Assembly: GCF_000585375.1 (NCBI RefSeq)
Contig: NZ_KK073874.1
Span: forward strand, 8,467,913 to 8,531,912
DNA length: 64,000 bases
Source: Cryptosporangium arvum DSM 44712
GTDB taxonomy: Bacteria; Actinomycetota; Actinomycetes; Mycobacteriales; Cryptosporangiaceae
Reading direction: 5' to 3'
Numbering within the stretch: the stretch's first letter is position 1; every line of letters starts with the position of its first letter. Shown here one piece after another: positions 49,836 to 57,902 of this stretch. The notes below the pieces were generated by a model. The model saw nothing but the letters and a program-made list of their open reading frames with translations. It was not told the DNA's origin and searched no databases. A program made the position numbers and the translations under genes.

Positions 49836-49929
49836 CGCCTCGCGACATTACTCCGGAGCACCGACAGTTCCGTGCCCAGATAGTGAGCACCGTTGGCACG
49901 AACGGCGGCACCCGTGCAACACTCTTCCC

Positions 49930-49995
49930 ATGGTTCGACTGACGGCACGATTTTTTTACGGCTCCGGGCATCCGGCAGCCGTCTTCGTCGTCTGA
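49930..49995 (+). CDS. Phe/Tyr leader peptide of the chorismate mutase attenuator
   Basis: A 21-codon open frame from ATG 49930 to TGA 49993-49995, containing RFFYGSGHPAA. The consecutive Phe-Phe-Tyr codons are TTT TTT TAC, and TTT is rare in this genome. The FFY then HPAA arrangement resembles the actinobacterial trp leader, where Trp codons precede a HPAA segment. It lies 15 bases before a strong terminator and 94 bases before the chorismate mutase start. Stalling at Phe or Tyr codons when those amino acids are scarce would let transcription continue. The family resemblance is from memory and the mechanism is inferred. Confidence 0.75.
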   Translation: MVRLTARFFYGSGHPAAVFVV

Positions 49996-50010
49996 ACCCA
50001 GACCACTTCG

Positions 50011-50042
50011 ACGCCCCGGGGCCCGGCCCCGGGGCGTTTTTT
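50011..50042 (+). terminator. Attenuator terminator before chorismate mutase
   Basis: A perfect 12-bp stem (50011-50022 with 50026-50037, ACGCCCCGGGGC) with a 3-base loop runs into six Ts at 50037-50042. It follows the leader peptide and precedes the structural gene by 47 bases. It is one of only two stems in the window, with the sdh terminator, that has a proper T-run. Confidence 0.88.
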
Positions 50043-50089
50043 GTGCGCCCCGAAGGCCGGGTGCCCACCCGAAACCCTTGGAGCACGCC

Positions 50090-50359
50090 ATGACCGCACC
50101 GACCACCACCGAGCAGGCCAACGAAGAGATCGCCGAGCTCCGAGAACGCATCAACGCGGCGGACGACGAGCTGATCCGCATCTGGCGCGAGCGGGCCGAG
50201 CTCAGCCGGCAGGTGGGCGCCGCCCGGATGGCCGCCGGTGGCACCCGGCTCGTCCTCTCCCGGGAGCAGGCGATCGTCGACAAGTTCCGCCGCGAGCTCG
50301 GCACCGACGGCGCCCAGTTGGCCATGCTGGTCCTCCGGGCCGGCCGCGGACCGCTGTAG
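50090..50359 (+). CDS. Chorismate mutase (AroQ class)
   Basis: An 89-residue all-helical enzyme that rearranges chorismate to prephenate, the branch point for phenylalanine and tyrosine. The opening helix ELRERINAADDELIRIWRER and RQVGAARMAAGG contain the Arg and Lys/Arg residues expected for substrate carboxylates. The length is that of stand-alone actinobacterial AroQ proteins. ATG 50090 has GGAG six bases upstream. The control region before it encodes an FFY leader peptide and a terminator, which fits the products of the pathway. Confidence 0.9.
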   Translation: MTAPTTTEQANEEIAELRERINAADDELIRIWRERAELSRQVGAARMAAGGTRLVLSREQAIVDKFRRELGTDGAQLAMLVLRAGRGPL

Positions 50360-50369
50360 TCTCGGCGGA

Positions 50370-51110
50370 GTGAGTTTTCCGCCTTCGGTGAGCCCTCTCG
50401 ACGACGTCCAGCGCGTTCTGGTCGTCACCGCGCATCCCGACGACGTCGATTTCGGTGCCGGTGGCACGGTCGCCACCTGGACCAAGGCCGGGATCGAGGT
50501 CGCCTACGTGATCGCCACCAGCGGTGACGCCGGCGGCTTCGACGAAACCACCCCGCGGGAGTCGATGGCCGCCATCCGCGAGGCCGAGCAGCGCGCGGCG
50601 GCCGCGGTCGTCGGCGTCACCGACGTGACGTTCCTCGGCTACCCCGACGGGGCGCTGTACGTCACGAACGAGCTGCGCCGGGACATCGCCCGTCAGATCC
50701 GCCGGGTCCGGCCCGACCGGTTGCTCACCACGTCGCCGGTGCGCGACTGGGCGCGTCCCCCGGCGGCCCACGGCGACCACGTCCGGATCGGCGAAGCGGC
50801 GTTCGACGCGGTCTACCCCGACGCACGCAACCCGTTCGCCCACCCGGCGCTGCTGCGCGACGAGGGCCTGGAGCCGTGGACGGTCCGGGAGATGTGGTTC
50901 TCCGGCACGCCGACGGCCGACCACGCGGTCGACATCACCGACGTCTTCGAGCAGAAGATCTCCGCCCTGCGCGAGCACGTCAGCCAGCTGCCCGGTGAGC
51001 TCGACGCGATGCGGGAGCGGATCGTGCAGTGGAACGGCGCCAACGCGCGGAAGGCCGGCCTGCCGGAGGGGCGCCTGGCCGAGCTGTATTCGGTGATCAG
51101 CACGGCGTAG
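50370..51110 (+). CDS. PIG-L family deacetylase
   Basis: A 246-residue protein of the N-acetylglucosaminyl deacetylase fold. The zinc motif AHPDD is in VVTAHPDDVDFGAGG near residue 25. HGDHVRIG near 135 supplies a further His. Relatives deacetylate GlcNAc-inositol in mycothiol synthesis (MshB) or mycothiol conjugates (Mca), and others act on antibiotics or lipids. The sequence here is not clearly MshB or Mca. GTG 50370 starts 10 bases after the chorismate mutase stop, and the two may share a transcript. Confidence 0.88.
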   Translation: MSFPPSVSPLDDVQRVLVVTAHPDDVDFGAGGTVATWTKAGIEVAYVIATSGDAGGFDETTPRESMAAIREAEQRAAAAVVGVTDVTFLGYPDGALYVTNELRRDIARQIRRVRPDRLLTTSPVRDWARPPAAHGDHVRIGEAAFDAVYPDARNPFAHPALLRDEGLEPWTVREMWFSGTPTADHAVDITDVFEQKISALREHVSQLPGELDAMRERIVQWNGANARKAGLPEGRLAELYSVISTA

Positions 51111-51174
51111 GCCGAACACCGACCGGGCCGGTCGGCGACGACCTGCCTCCACCCCCGCGGCTGAACCGCAGTGA

Positions 51175-51196
51175 GGGCCACCCTTCCGGGTGGCCC
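51175..51196. terminator. Bidirectional hairpin between convergent genes
   Basis: A 9-bp perfect stem (51175-51183 with 51188-51196, GGGCCACCC) around a TTCC loop lies 64 bases after the PIG-L gene stop and 10 bases beyond the end of the sensor-domain gene. Confidence 0.6.
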
Positions 51197-51206
51197 CACT
51201 CGTTTC

Positions 51207-51866
51207 TCAGCGGCCCGACTGGCTCGGGCCGAGCAGGAACTCGGTGTAGCGGACGCTCATCCGCGCCATGCCCTTGGTGACCCACCCGGACACCCACAGC
51301 AGCACGACCCCGACGCCGACCCACGGCATCGCCGACGCGAAGCTGTCGACGACGAACGGGTTGCTGCCGTCCCAGACGCCGAACAGGTAGATCTTGTCGT
51401 CCGGCATGGCCCAATACCAGGTCCACAGCGTCATCGAGCCCAGCGACGCGGCCCAGAACGCGAGCGAGACCGCCGCCGCCGTCAGCGTCACCGGGAAGAC
51501 CAGCAGGTGGTGCAGCAGGTCCCGCCAGGTCGACGGGACGGCCAGCCACTGCCGGATCCGCTGCAGCAGCGTGCCGCTGACCACCGGGTAGGGCAGCGGA
51601 ACCGGGGTGCCGAGCAGGATCGCGGCCCGACGGCGTTCGACCTCGGCCATCCCCCGGCTGACCGCGAGCGCGGCCAACAGCACCGGCACCCCGACGATGA
51701 GCGCGGAGAACGTGACGCCGAACGCGACGACGAGGATGAACGTGATCAGGCCGAGGATTCCGGTGAGGAATCCGACGGCGAGGTACCCGGCCGAACGCGC
51801 GGTCTCCGCGTCGAACGCACGGGCAATCGGGTTGGAGACTGGCCGGGCAACGGCGGTCGCGGTCAT
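51207..51866 (-). CDS. Stand-alone sensor-domain membrane protein (Sensor, PF13796-like)
   Basis: A 219-residue protein with four hydrophobic segments (about 25-48, 50-70, 115-140 and 170-195). The layout, including SAGYLAVGFLTGI and WRDLLHHLLVFPVTL, is that of the 'putative sensor' domain usually found at the N-terminus of actinobacterial histidine kinases. No kinase or other output domain follows here. The ATG 51866 is preceded by AGAGGA at 8 bases. It may regulate a partner protein through the membrane, which is speculative. Confidence 0.75.
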   Translation of the reverse strand: MTATAVARPVSNPIARAFDAETARSAGYLAVGFLTGILGLITFILVVAFGVTFSALIVGVPVLLAALAVSRGMAEVERRRAAILLGTPVPLPYPVVSGTLLQRIRQWLAVPSTWRDLLHHLLVFPVTLTAAAVSLAFWAASLGSMTLWTWYWAMPDDKIYLFGVWDGSNPFVVDSFASAMPWVGVGVVLLWVSGWVTKGMARMSVRYTEFLLGPSQSGR

Positions 51867-51975
51867 CGGAGGGTCCTCTCTCGGTTTCGACACCTCTGAA
51901 CCTAGGGATCCGGGACGTCCGGCGAATCACCGTCATTAGCCACACCCGATCTAGCTCTCAGGTACTACTGGCCGG

Positions 51976-53784
51976 ATGAGGTTCACGGTGAGCACCCCGG
52001 CGTCGCCGCCCCTGCCGCCCGAGAACGCGCTGCTGGCCGGCGCGGCCGAGGTCGATCTCACCCCGCCGCCGGGCCTTCCGAAAGCCGGCTACTCACGCAA
52101 CGCGCGCACCGGCGTCGGCTTCCGGGGCCGGTTACGCGCCCGCGTGCTGCACCTGCGTGCCGGTACGGCGTCGGTGGCGATCGTCGCTTGCGACCTGCTC
52201 GGCGGGTCCGCGGTGGTGCAGCGACAGGTGGCCGCCCGCACCGGGGTGCCGCTGGCCGGCTTGTTCCTGGGGGCGACCCACACCCACGGCGCCCCGGGCC
52301 AGTTCCTCGGCACCGACCTCTACAACGGGTTCGCCTCCAACCGGCCGGGCTTCGACCCGGTCTGGACCGAGTTCCTGGTCGACCAGATCAGCACCGGGGT
52401 GAAGCGGGCCGTGGCCTCGCGGCGGCCCGCGCTCGCCGCCTGGGGCTCGACCGAGGTGTGGGGGCTGACCCGGAACCGGTCGCTCGCGGCCCACGTCCGC
52501 AACCGCGGGCACGCGGACACCCGCGTCGCGCCCCAGCGCGCCTACGCCGCGGTGGATCCCCGGCTGCGGGTGCTGCGGGTGGACGGCGCGGACGGCGACC
52601 CGATCGCGGCGCTCGTGGTGTTCGGCGTCCACGGCACCGGCATCCCGATGCGCAACAGCGTCTACAACGCCGACCTGTGGGCGTACGTCTACGAGGAGAT
52701 GCGTGGCTGCGCTCCGGTGGTGGGCGCACTGCAGGGAACGCACGCCGACGTCGCTCCCGCGCTGCGTCCGGGGCGGGCCGGCGACGTCGAGGCCGCACGG
52801 GTGGGGCGGGGCATCGGAGCGGCCGCCGCGTCCCTGTTCGCGTCGCTGACGCCCACCACCGACTTCCCGCTCGGCGCCGGTCTGCGTGAGGTCGACCTGT
52901 CGGTGTCGCGCTCGGTGGACGGCGTCACGCTGCCGGAGCGTCCGGCGCTCGGCGCCGCGCTGATCGCCGGCGCCCACGAGAACGTGACGCCGATCGTGCA
53001 CCGCATCCCGCCGTTCCGCGCCGGCGTGCCGAAACCGCACGCGCCCGGCGACCCGCACGGGGCGAAGTGGGTGATCGGCTCCCGCTGGCTGCAACCGGCG
53101 GTCGTGCCGCTGCGTCACTTCCCGCGGGTCGTCCCGGTGCACGTCCTGCGACTCGGTTCCGCCGTGCTGGTCGGAGCGCCGTTCGAGATCACCGTCGACG
53201 CCGGGCGCCGGGTCGCCGCCGCGGTGGGCGAGGACGACGTGATCGTGTCGTCGGTGGCGAACGAGTACGCCGGCTACTGCACCACCGCCGAGGAGTACAC
53301 CCGGCAGCACTACGAGGGCGGCCACACGCTCTACGGGCCGAACACGGCCGCGTTCCTCGCCGCCCACGCGGCCTCGCTGGCCGCCTCCGTGGCGCCGGGC
53401 GCGATGGTGACCGAGGCGCCCACCGAGCGCACGTTCGACCTGCGAGCCCACCGGTACTGGCCACCGCGCTCCGGCGCCCCGGCGACGCCGAGGCCCGCCG
53501 GGAGGGCTCGCTTCGTCGACGTGACCGCCGAACAGGACGCCTACTGGGAGCAGGGCTGGTTCGACGCCGCCCCGGGCGACCTGGTCTGGAACGAACCGAT
53601 CGTCCACGTAGAGTGGCGATCGACCGGGACCTGGCAGACGCTCGTCGACGACTCGTCGTGCGCGCTCGAGGTGCGGCACGCCGGTGCGGACCGCTACCTC
53701 ACGCGGTGGCACGACCCCGAGCTGCGCGACGGACGCGAATACCGGTTCGTGGTCCGCGGGCTGCCGCTGAAGCCCTTCAGCTAG
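51976..53784 (+). CDS. Neutral/alkaline ceramidase-fold protein lacking the nucleophile Ser
   Basis: A 602-residue protein whose first 450 or so residues match the neutral ceramidase fold: GATHTHGAPGQF (zinc His at 102-104), FGVHGTGIP with His219, NEYAGYCTTAEEY and YGPNTAAF. In known neutral ceramidases the nucleophile is the Ser of a DVSPN motif. Here the equivalent is ADVAPA, with Ala260 (codon GCT at 52753-52755). The zinc ligands remain, so the protein may have another hydrolytic activity or none. I see no signal peptide, although most family members are secreted. It overlaps the end of the prenyl synthase gene by 8 bases. Confidence 0.82.
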   Translation: MRFTVSTPASPPLPPENALLAGAAEVDLTPPPGLPKAGYSRNARTGVGFRGRLRARVLHLRAGTASVAIVACDLLGGSAVVQRQVAARTGVPLAGLFLGATHTHGAPGQFLGTDLYNGFASNRPGFDPVWTEFLVDQISTGVKRAVASRRPALAAWGSTEVWGLTRNRSLAAHVRNRGHADTRVAPQRAYAAVDPRLRVLRVDGADGDPIAALVVFGVHGTGIPMRNSVYNADLWAYVYEEMRGCAPVVGALQGTHADVAPALRPGRAGDVEAARVGRGIGAAAASLFASLTPTTDFPLGAGLREVDLSVSRSVDGVTLPERPALGAALIAGAHENVTPIVHRIPPFRAGVPKPHAPGDPHGAKWVIGSRWLQPAVVPLRHFPRVVPVHVLRLGSAVLVGAPFEITVDAGRRVAAAVGEDDVIVSSVANEYAGYCTTAEEYTRQHYEGGHTLYGPNTAAFLAAHAASLAASVAPGAMVTEAPTERTFDLRAHRYWPPRSGAPATPRPAGRARFVDVTAEQDAYWEQGWFDAAPGDLVWNEPIVHVEWRSTGTWQTLVDDSSCALEVRHAGADRYLTRWHDPELRDGREYRFVVRGLPLKPFS

Positions 53785-54808
53785 TGCGGTCGACCACGTA
53801 GTACGTGAGGGACTCGAGCGCGTTCCGGGCCGGCACGTCGGGCAGCGTCGCCAGCAGGTCGCGGGCGCGCTGGGCGTAGGCCGCCAGCGTGTCGCGGGCA
53901 CTGGACATCGCCGGCGACCCACGCAGCAGCCCGAGCGCCTCCGCCACCTCGTCGTCGTCGGTGATCGGCCGGGCGATCAGCTCGCGCATCCGCGCCTCGG
54001 CCGGGTCGTTCCCGGCCAGCGCGTGCAGCACGGCCAGCGTCGGGACGCCCTCACGCAGGTCGGTGCCGGGCGTCTTACCCGACTCCGCCGACGTCGACGC
54101 GATGTCCAGCAGGTCGTCGGAGAGCTGGAACGCCACCCCGATCTCCTCGCCGTACGCGGTGAGCGTCTCGGTGATCGCCGGCCCGCAGCCGGAGAACATC
54201 GCCCCGAACCGGGCCGACGTCGCGATCAGCGACCCGGTCTTCTCGGCCAGCACGTGGAGGTGGAACTCCACCGCGTCGGCGCCGTCGGCCGGCCCGGCGG
54301 TCTCCCGGATCTGGCCGGTGACCAGCCGGGCGAACGTGCGGGCCTGCAGCCGCACCGCGTCCGGGCCGAGGTCCGCGACCAGGTCCGACGCCCGCGCGAA
54401 CAGGTAGTCGCCGGTGAGGATCGCGATCGTGTTCGTCCAGCGCGCGTTCGCACTCGGTGCGCCGCGCCGCACGGGCGCCTCGTCCATGACGTCGTCGTGG
54501 TAGAGCGTCGCCAGGTGGGTCAGCTCGGCCACCACTGCCGCCTGCACGACGGCGTCCGCCCCGGCGTCGCCGAAGTGTGCCGCCGACAAGGCCAGCAGCG
54601 GCCGGAACCGCTTGCCGCCGGCCTCGACCAGGTGGCGGGCCGCGCTGTGCACCAACGGGTCGGCGTCCGACACCGCGGTGCGTAGCGCGTCTTCCACCTG
54701 GGCCAGGCCGGCGCGGACGGAAGCGGCGAACTCAGGCTCGATGACCTCGATGCCGAGCAGACCAGTGCCGGTAGGTGCCACGTCCATCCCTGCTATGCGC
54801 GTGTTCAT
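53777..54808 (-). CDS. Polyprenyl diphosphate synthase (long-chain E-type)
   Basis: A 343-residue enzyme that condenses isopentenyl diphosphate into a long prenyl chain. The first Asp-rich motif is HDDVMD (with VRRGAPSAN after it) near residue 100. The second is SDDLLD near 230. GGKRFRPLL near 68 matches the family entry signature. Its start overlaps nuoN by 4 bases and it is the last gene of the nuo operon, so it very likely provides the menaquinone tail. Chain length cannot be inferred. Confidence 0.92.
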   Translation of the reverse strand: MNTRIAGMDVAPTGTGLLGIEVIEPEFAASVRAGLAQVEDALRTAVSDADPLVHSAARHLVEAGGKRFRPLLALSAAHFGDAGADAVVQAAVVAELTHLATLYHDDVMDEAPVRRGAPSANARWTNTIAILTGDYLFARASDLVADLGPDAVRLQARTFARLVTGQIRETAGPADGADAVEFHLHVLAEKTGSLIATSARFGAMFSGCGPAITETLTAYGEEIGVAFQLSDDLLDIASTSAESGKTPGTDLREGVPTLAVLHALAGNDPAEARMRELIARPITDDDEVAEALGLLRGSPAMSSARDTLAAYAQRARDLLATLPDVPARNALESLTYYVVDRTS

Positions 54809-56358
54809 CGAACAAATTGTGCCGCCTGCCCTGCGAGGTCCAGCAGTTGAGTCGGCACCACTCCCAGGGCAAGTGTGGCGAGCACCCCGATCGTGAGGGC
54901 AGCAGCGGTGAAACCACCCGGAACCGAAACGGTCGGACCATCCTCAGCAGGGTCAGACAGGTACATGAGCACAATTACCCGAAGATACGGGAAAGCGAGC
55001 ACCATACTCGCGATGACACCGACGATCACGAGTGACACCGCGTCACCGTCGATCGCCGCCGCGAAGACCGCGAACTTCGAGATGAACCCGCTGGTCAGCG
55101 GCAGACCCGCGAACGCCAGCAGGAACAGCGTCATCACGCCGGCGTAGAGCGGCGAGCGGCGCCCGAGCCCGGCCCAGCGGGAGAGGTGCGTCGCCTCCCC
55201 GTCGGCGTCGCGGACGAGCATCACGACCGCGAACGCACCGATCGTCGTGAAGCCGTAGGCCGCCAGGTAGAACAGCGTCGACGACACGCCCCGGTCGTTG
55301 AGCGCGACCACACCGGTGAGGATGAAGCCCGCGTTCGCGATCGAGGAGTAGGCCAGCAGGCGCTTGATGTCGGTCTGGGTCACCGCGAGCACGGCGCCGA
55401 CCACCATCGTCAGCATCGCGATGCCGATCAGCACCGGCCGCCAGTCCCACTTGGTCGACTGGAACGCCACGTAGAACACCCGCAGGATCGCGCCGAACGC
55501 CGCGACCTTGGTGCAGGCGGCCATCAGCGCGGTCACCGGCGTCGGAGCGCCCTGGTACACGTCGGGCGTCCAGGAGTGGAACGGCACCACACCGGCCTTG
55601 AACAGCAGGCCGATCAGCAGCATCGCCAGGCCGATGAAGAGCAGCGCGTCGTTGGCCGCCGAGCCGTTCACCGCGTCGTGGATCGCGGCCAGGTCGACCG
55701 CACCCGCGTACCCGTAGATCAGCGCGACGCCGTACAGGAAGAACGCCGAGGCGAACGCGCCGAGCAGGAAGTACTTGACCGCGGCCTCCTGGCTGAGCAG
55801 CCGCCGGCGACGAGCCAGCGCGCACAGCAGGTAGAGCGGCAGCGAGAGCACTTCCAGGCCGATGAACATGATCAGCAGGTCGTTGGACGAGACGAAGATC
55901 AGCATGCCCGCGAGCGCGAACATCGCCAGCGGGAACGCCTCGGTGTGCGACGTCGGCTCGCTGGCCAGACGCCGGTCGGGCGGTGAGCCCGCGACGACCG
56001 CGGCCTGCGCCACGAACGAACCACCGGCGTCGAGCGAGCGCTCGGCCATCAGCAGGATGCTGATCGCGCCCAGCACGATGATGCTGCCCGACAGGAACAG
56101 CGCCGGACCGTCGATGACGATCGCGCCGCCGGCCGTGATCACCTCGCGCTCGGCGACCAGCACGACCGCCACGAACGCGGCCGCCAGCCCGGCCAGCGAG
56201 AGCACCACCTGGGAAAGGTGCCGGGCCCGGCGGGGCACGAACGCCTCGACGAGGATGCCCACGCAGGCCACGCCGAGCAGGATCAGCATCGGCGAGAGCG
56301 CCGCGTAGTCGAGCTTCGGCGCCTGGATGTCGGCGGCCAGCACGTCAACCGTGCTCAT
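54805..56358 (-). CDS. nuoN: NADH-quinone oxidoreductase subunit N
   Basis: A 517-residue polytopic proton-pumping subunit of complex I, homologous to Mrp antiporters. KAGVVPFHSWTPDVYQGAPTP near 270, ATKVAAFGA-type segment (CTKVAAFGAILR) and a Lys within DIKRLLAYSSIANAGF are typical. It has about 14 hydrophobic helices over its length. It overlaps nuoM and the prenyl synthase gene by 4 bases each. Confidence 0.95.
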   Translation of the reverse strand: MSTVDVLAADIQAPKLDYAALSPMLILLGVACVGILVEAFVPRRARHLSQVVLSLAGLAAAFVAVVLVAEREVITAGGAIVIDGPALFLSGSIIVLGAISILLMAERSLDAGGSFVAQAAVVAGSPPDRRLASEPTSHTEAFPLAMFALAGMLIFVSSNDLLIMFIGLEVLSLPLYLLCALARRRRLLSQEAAVKYFLLGAFASAFFLYGVALIYGYAGAVDLAAIHDAVNGSAANDALLFIGLAMLLIGLLFKAGVVPFHSWTPDVYQGAPTPVTALMAACTKVAAFGAILRVFYVAFQSTKWDWRPVLIGIAMLTMVVGAVLAVTQTDIKRLLAYSSIANAGFILTGVVALNDRGVSSTLFYLAAYGFTTIGAFAVVMLVRDADGEATHLSRWAGLGRRSPLYAGVMTLFLLAFAGLPLTSGFISKFAVFAAAIDGDAVSLVIVGVIASMVLAFPYLRVIVLMYLSDPAEDGPTVSVPGGFTAAALTIGVLATLALGVVPTQLLDLAGQAAQFVR

Positions 56359-57902
56359 CGGTTCCCTCCGGCCACTTCACTGGGTTGCGGGTCGCTCTGG
56401 CCCACGTCGGTGAGCGTGGCCTTCACCGCCGGGTTGATGACGTCGAGCAACGGCTTCGGGTAGACGCCGAGTCCGATGATCAGCACCAGGAGCGGAGCGA
56501 TCACCCAGGCCTCGCGGCGGCTGAGGTCACGCCACTTCGGGGTTGCCCCGTCAGCTTCGAGCAGCTTCGGGTTCGTCGGCCCGTGCATCGTGCGCTGGAT
56601 CATCCAGAGCACGTACAGGGCCGCCACCACGATGCCGAGCGTCGCGACGACACCCGCGACCGGGTTGCGCGAGAAGACGCCGAGCAATACCAGGAACTCG
56701 CTGACGAACGAGTTGGTCATCGGCAGCGCCAGCGACGCCATACCGGTGACGAAGAACGCGCCGTAGATCCACGGGACGAACTTGCCGACGCCGCCGTAGT
56801 CGGCGATCAGAGCCGAGCCGCGCCGGGCGATCAGGAAGCCGACGACCAGGAACAGCGCGCCGGTGGCGATGCCGTGGTTGACCATGTAGAGCACGGCGCC
56901 GGAACCGCCCTGGGTGGTGAACGCGAAGACGCCGATCGCGATGAACCCGAAGTGGGCCACCGAGGTGTAGGACACCAGGCGCTTCATGTCGTTCTGGCCG
57001 ATCGCCAGCAGCGCGGCGTACAGGATGCCGATGATGCCGAGCACGATGACCATCGGCGCGAAGAACCGCGACGCCTCCGGGAACAGCGGCAGGTTGTAGC
57101 GCAGGAACCCGAACGTCCCGACCTTGTCGAGGACGCCGACGAGAAGCACGGCCGCGCCGATCGGGGCCTGGCCACCGGCGTCCGGCAGCCAGGTGTGGAA
57201 CGGGAACAGCGGCGCCTTCACCGCGAACGCGACGAAGAACCCGAGCCAGATCCAGCGCCCGGCCGTGGTCGACATGTCCATACCGGCGAGCTTGTCGAAG
57301 GCGAACGTGCCCTCGCCGAGCTCACGGAGGCTCACCACGTACAGCGCGATGACGCTGGCCAGCATGAACAGACCGCCGACCAGGGAGTACAGGAAGAACT
57401 TCACCGCCGCGTACTGCCGCTTCGGGCCGCCGTAGGACCCGATCAGGAAGTACATCGGGACGAGCATCGCCTCGAAGAAGACGTAGAAGAAGAACACGTC
57501 GGTGGCGACGAAGACGCCGATCATGCAGGTCTGCAGCGCGAGCATCAGCGCGTAGTACGTCTTGACCGAGCGGCGTCCCGCGCCGGACTCGTGCCACGAC
57601 GCCAGCAGGACGATCGGCGTCAGCACCGCGATCAGCGCCAGCATCACCAGCGCGATGCCGTCCACACCGAACGCGAGCCGCGTGCCGAACTGCGGGATCC
57701 AGGTGTACGACGTGACGAACTGGAACCGGTCGCCGTCGGGGTCGAAGTTGGCGCAGACGACGATCGTCAGCACCAGCACCGCGAGCGACCAGCCGATGGC
57801 CAGCAGCTTCGCGAGCCGGTCGGCGCCCTTCGGCAGGAACGCCACGACGGCTGCGCCGACCAGCGGCAGCGCGGTCAGTACGGGGAGCCAGGGACCGTTC
57901 AT
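56355..57902 (-). CDS. nuoM: NADH-quinone oxidoreductase subunit M
   Basis: A 515-residue antiporter-like complex I subunit with about 14 helices. The FFEAMLVPMYFLIGSYGG segment, AVKAPLFPFHTWLPDA near 235 with its conserved Lys, and NDMKRLVSYTSVAHFGF are characteristic. ATG 57902 overlaps the nuoL stop by 4 bases. The extra open frame upstream of it runs out of phase through nuoL and is not coding. Confidence 0.95.
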   Translation of the reverse strand: MNGPWLPVLTALPLVGAAVVAFLPKGADRLAKLLAIGWSLAVLVLTIVVCANFDPDGDRFQFVTSYTWIPQFGTRLAFGVDGIALVMLALIAVLTPIVLLASWHESGAGRRSVKTYYALMLALQTCMIGVFVATDVFFFYVFFEAMLVPMYFLIGSYGGPKRQYAAVKFFLYSLVGGLFMLASVIALYVVSLRELGEGTFAFDKLAGMDMSTTAGRWIWLGFFVAFAVKAPLFPFHTWLPDAGGQAPIGAAVLLVGVLDKVGTFGFLRYNLPLFPEASRFFAPMVIVLGIIGILYAALLAIGQNDMKRLVSYTSVAHFGFIAIGVFAFTTQGGSGAVLYMVNHGIATGALFLVVGFLIARRGSALIADYGGVGKFVPWIYGAFFVTGMASLALPMTNSFVSEFLVLLGVFSRNPVAGVVATLGIVVAALYVLWMIQRTMHGPTNPKLLEADGATPKWRDLSRREAWVIAPLLVLIIGLGVYPKPLLDVINPAVKATLTDVGQSDPQPSEVAGGNR

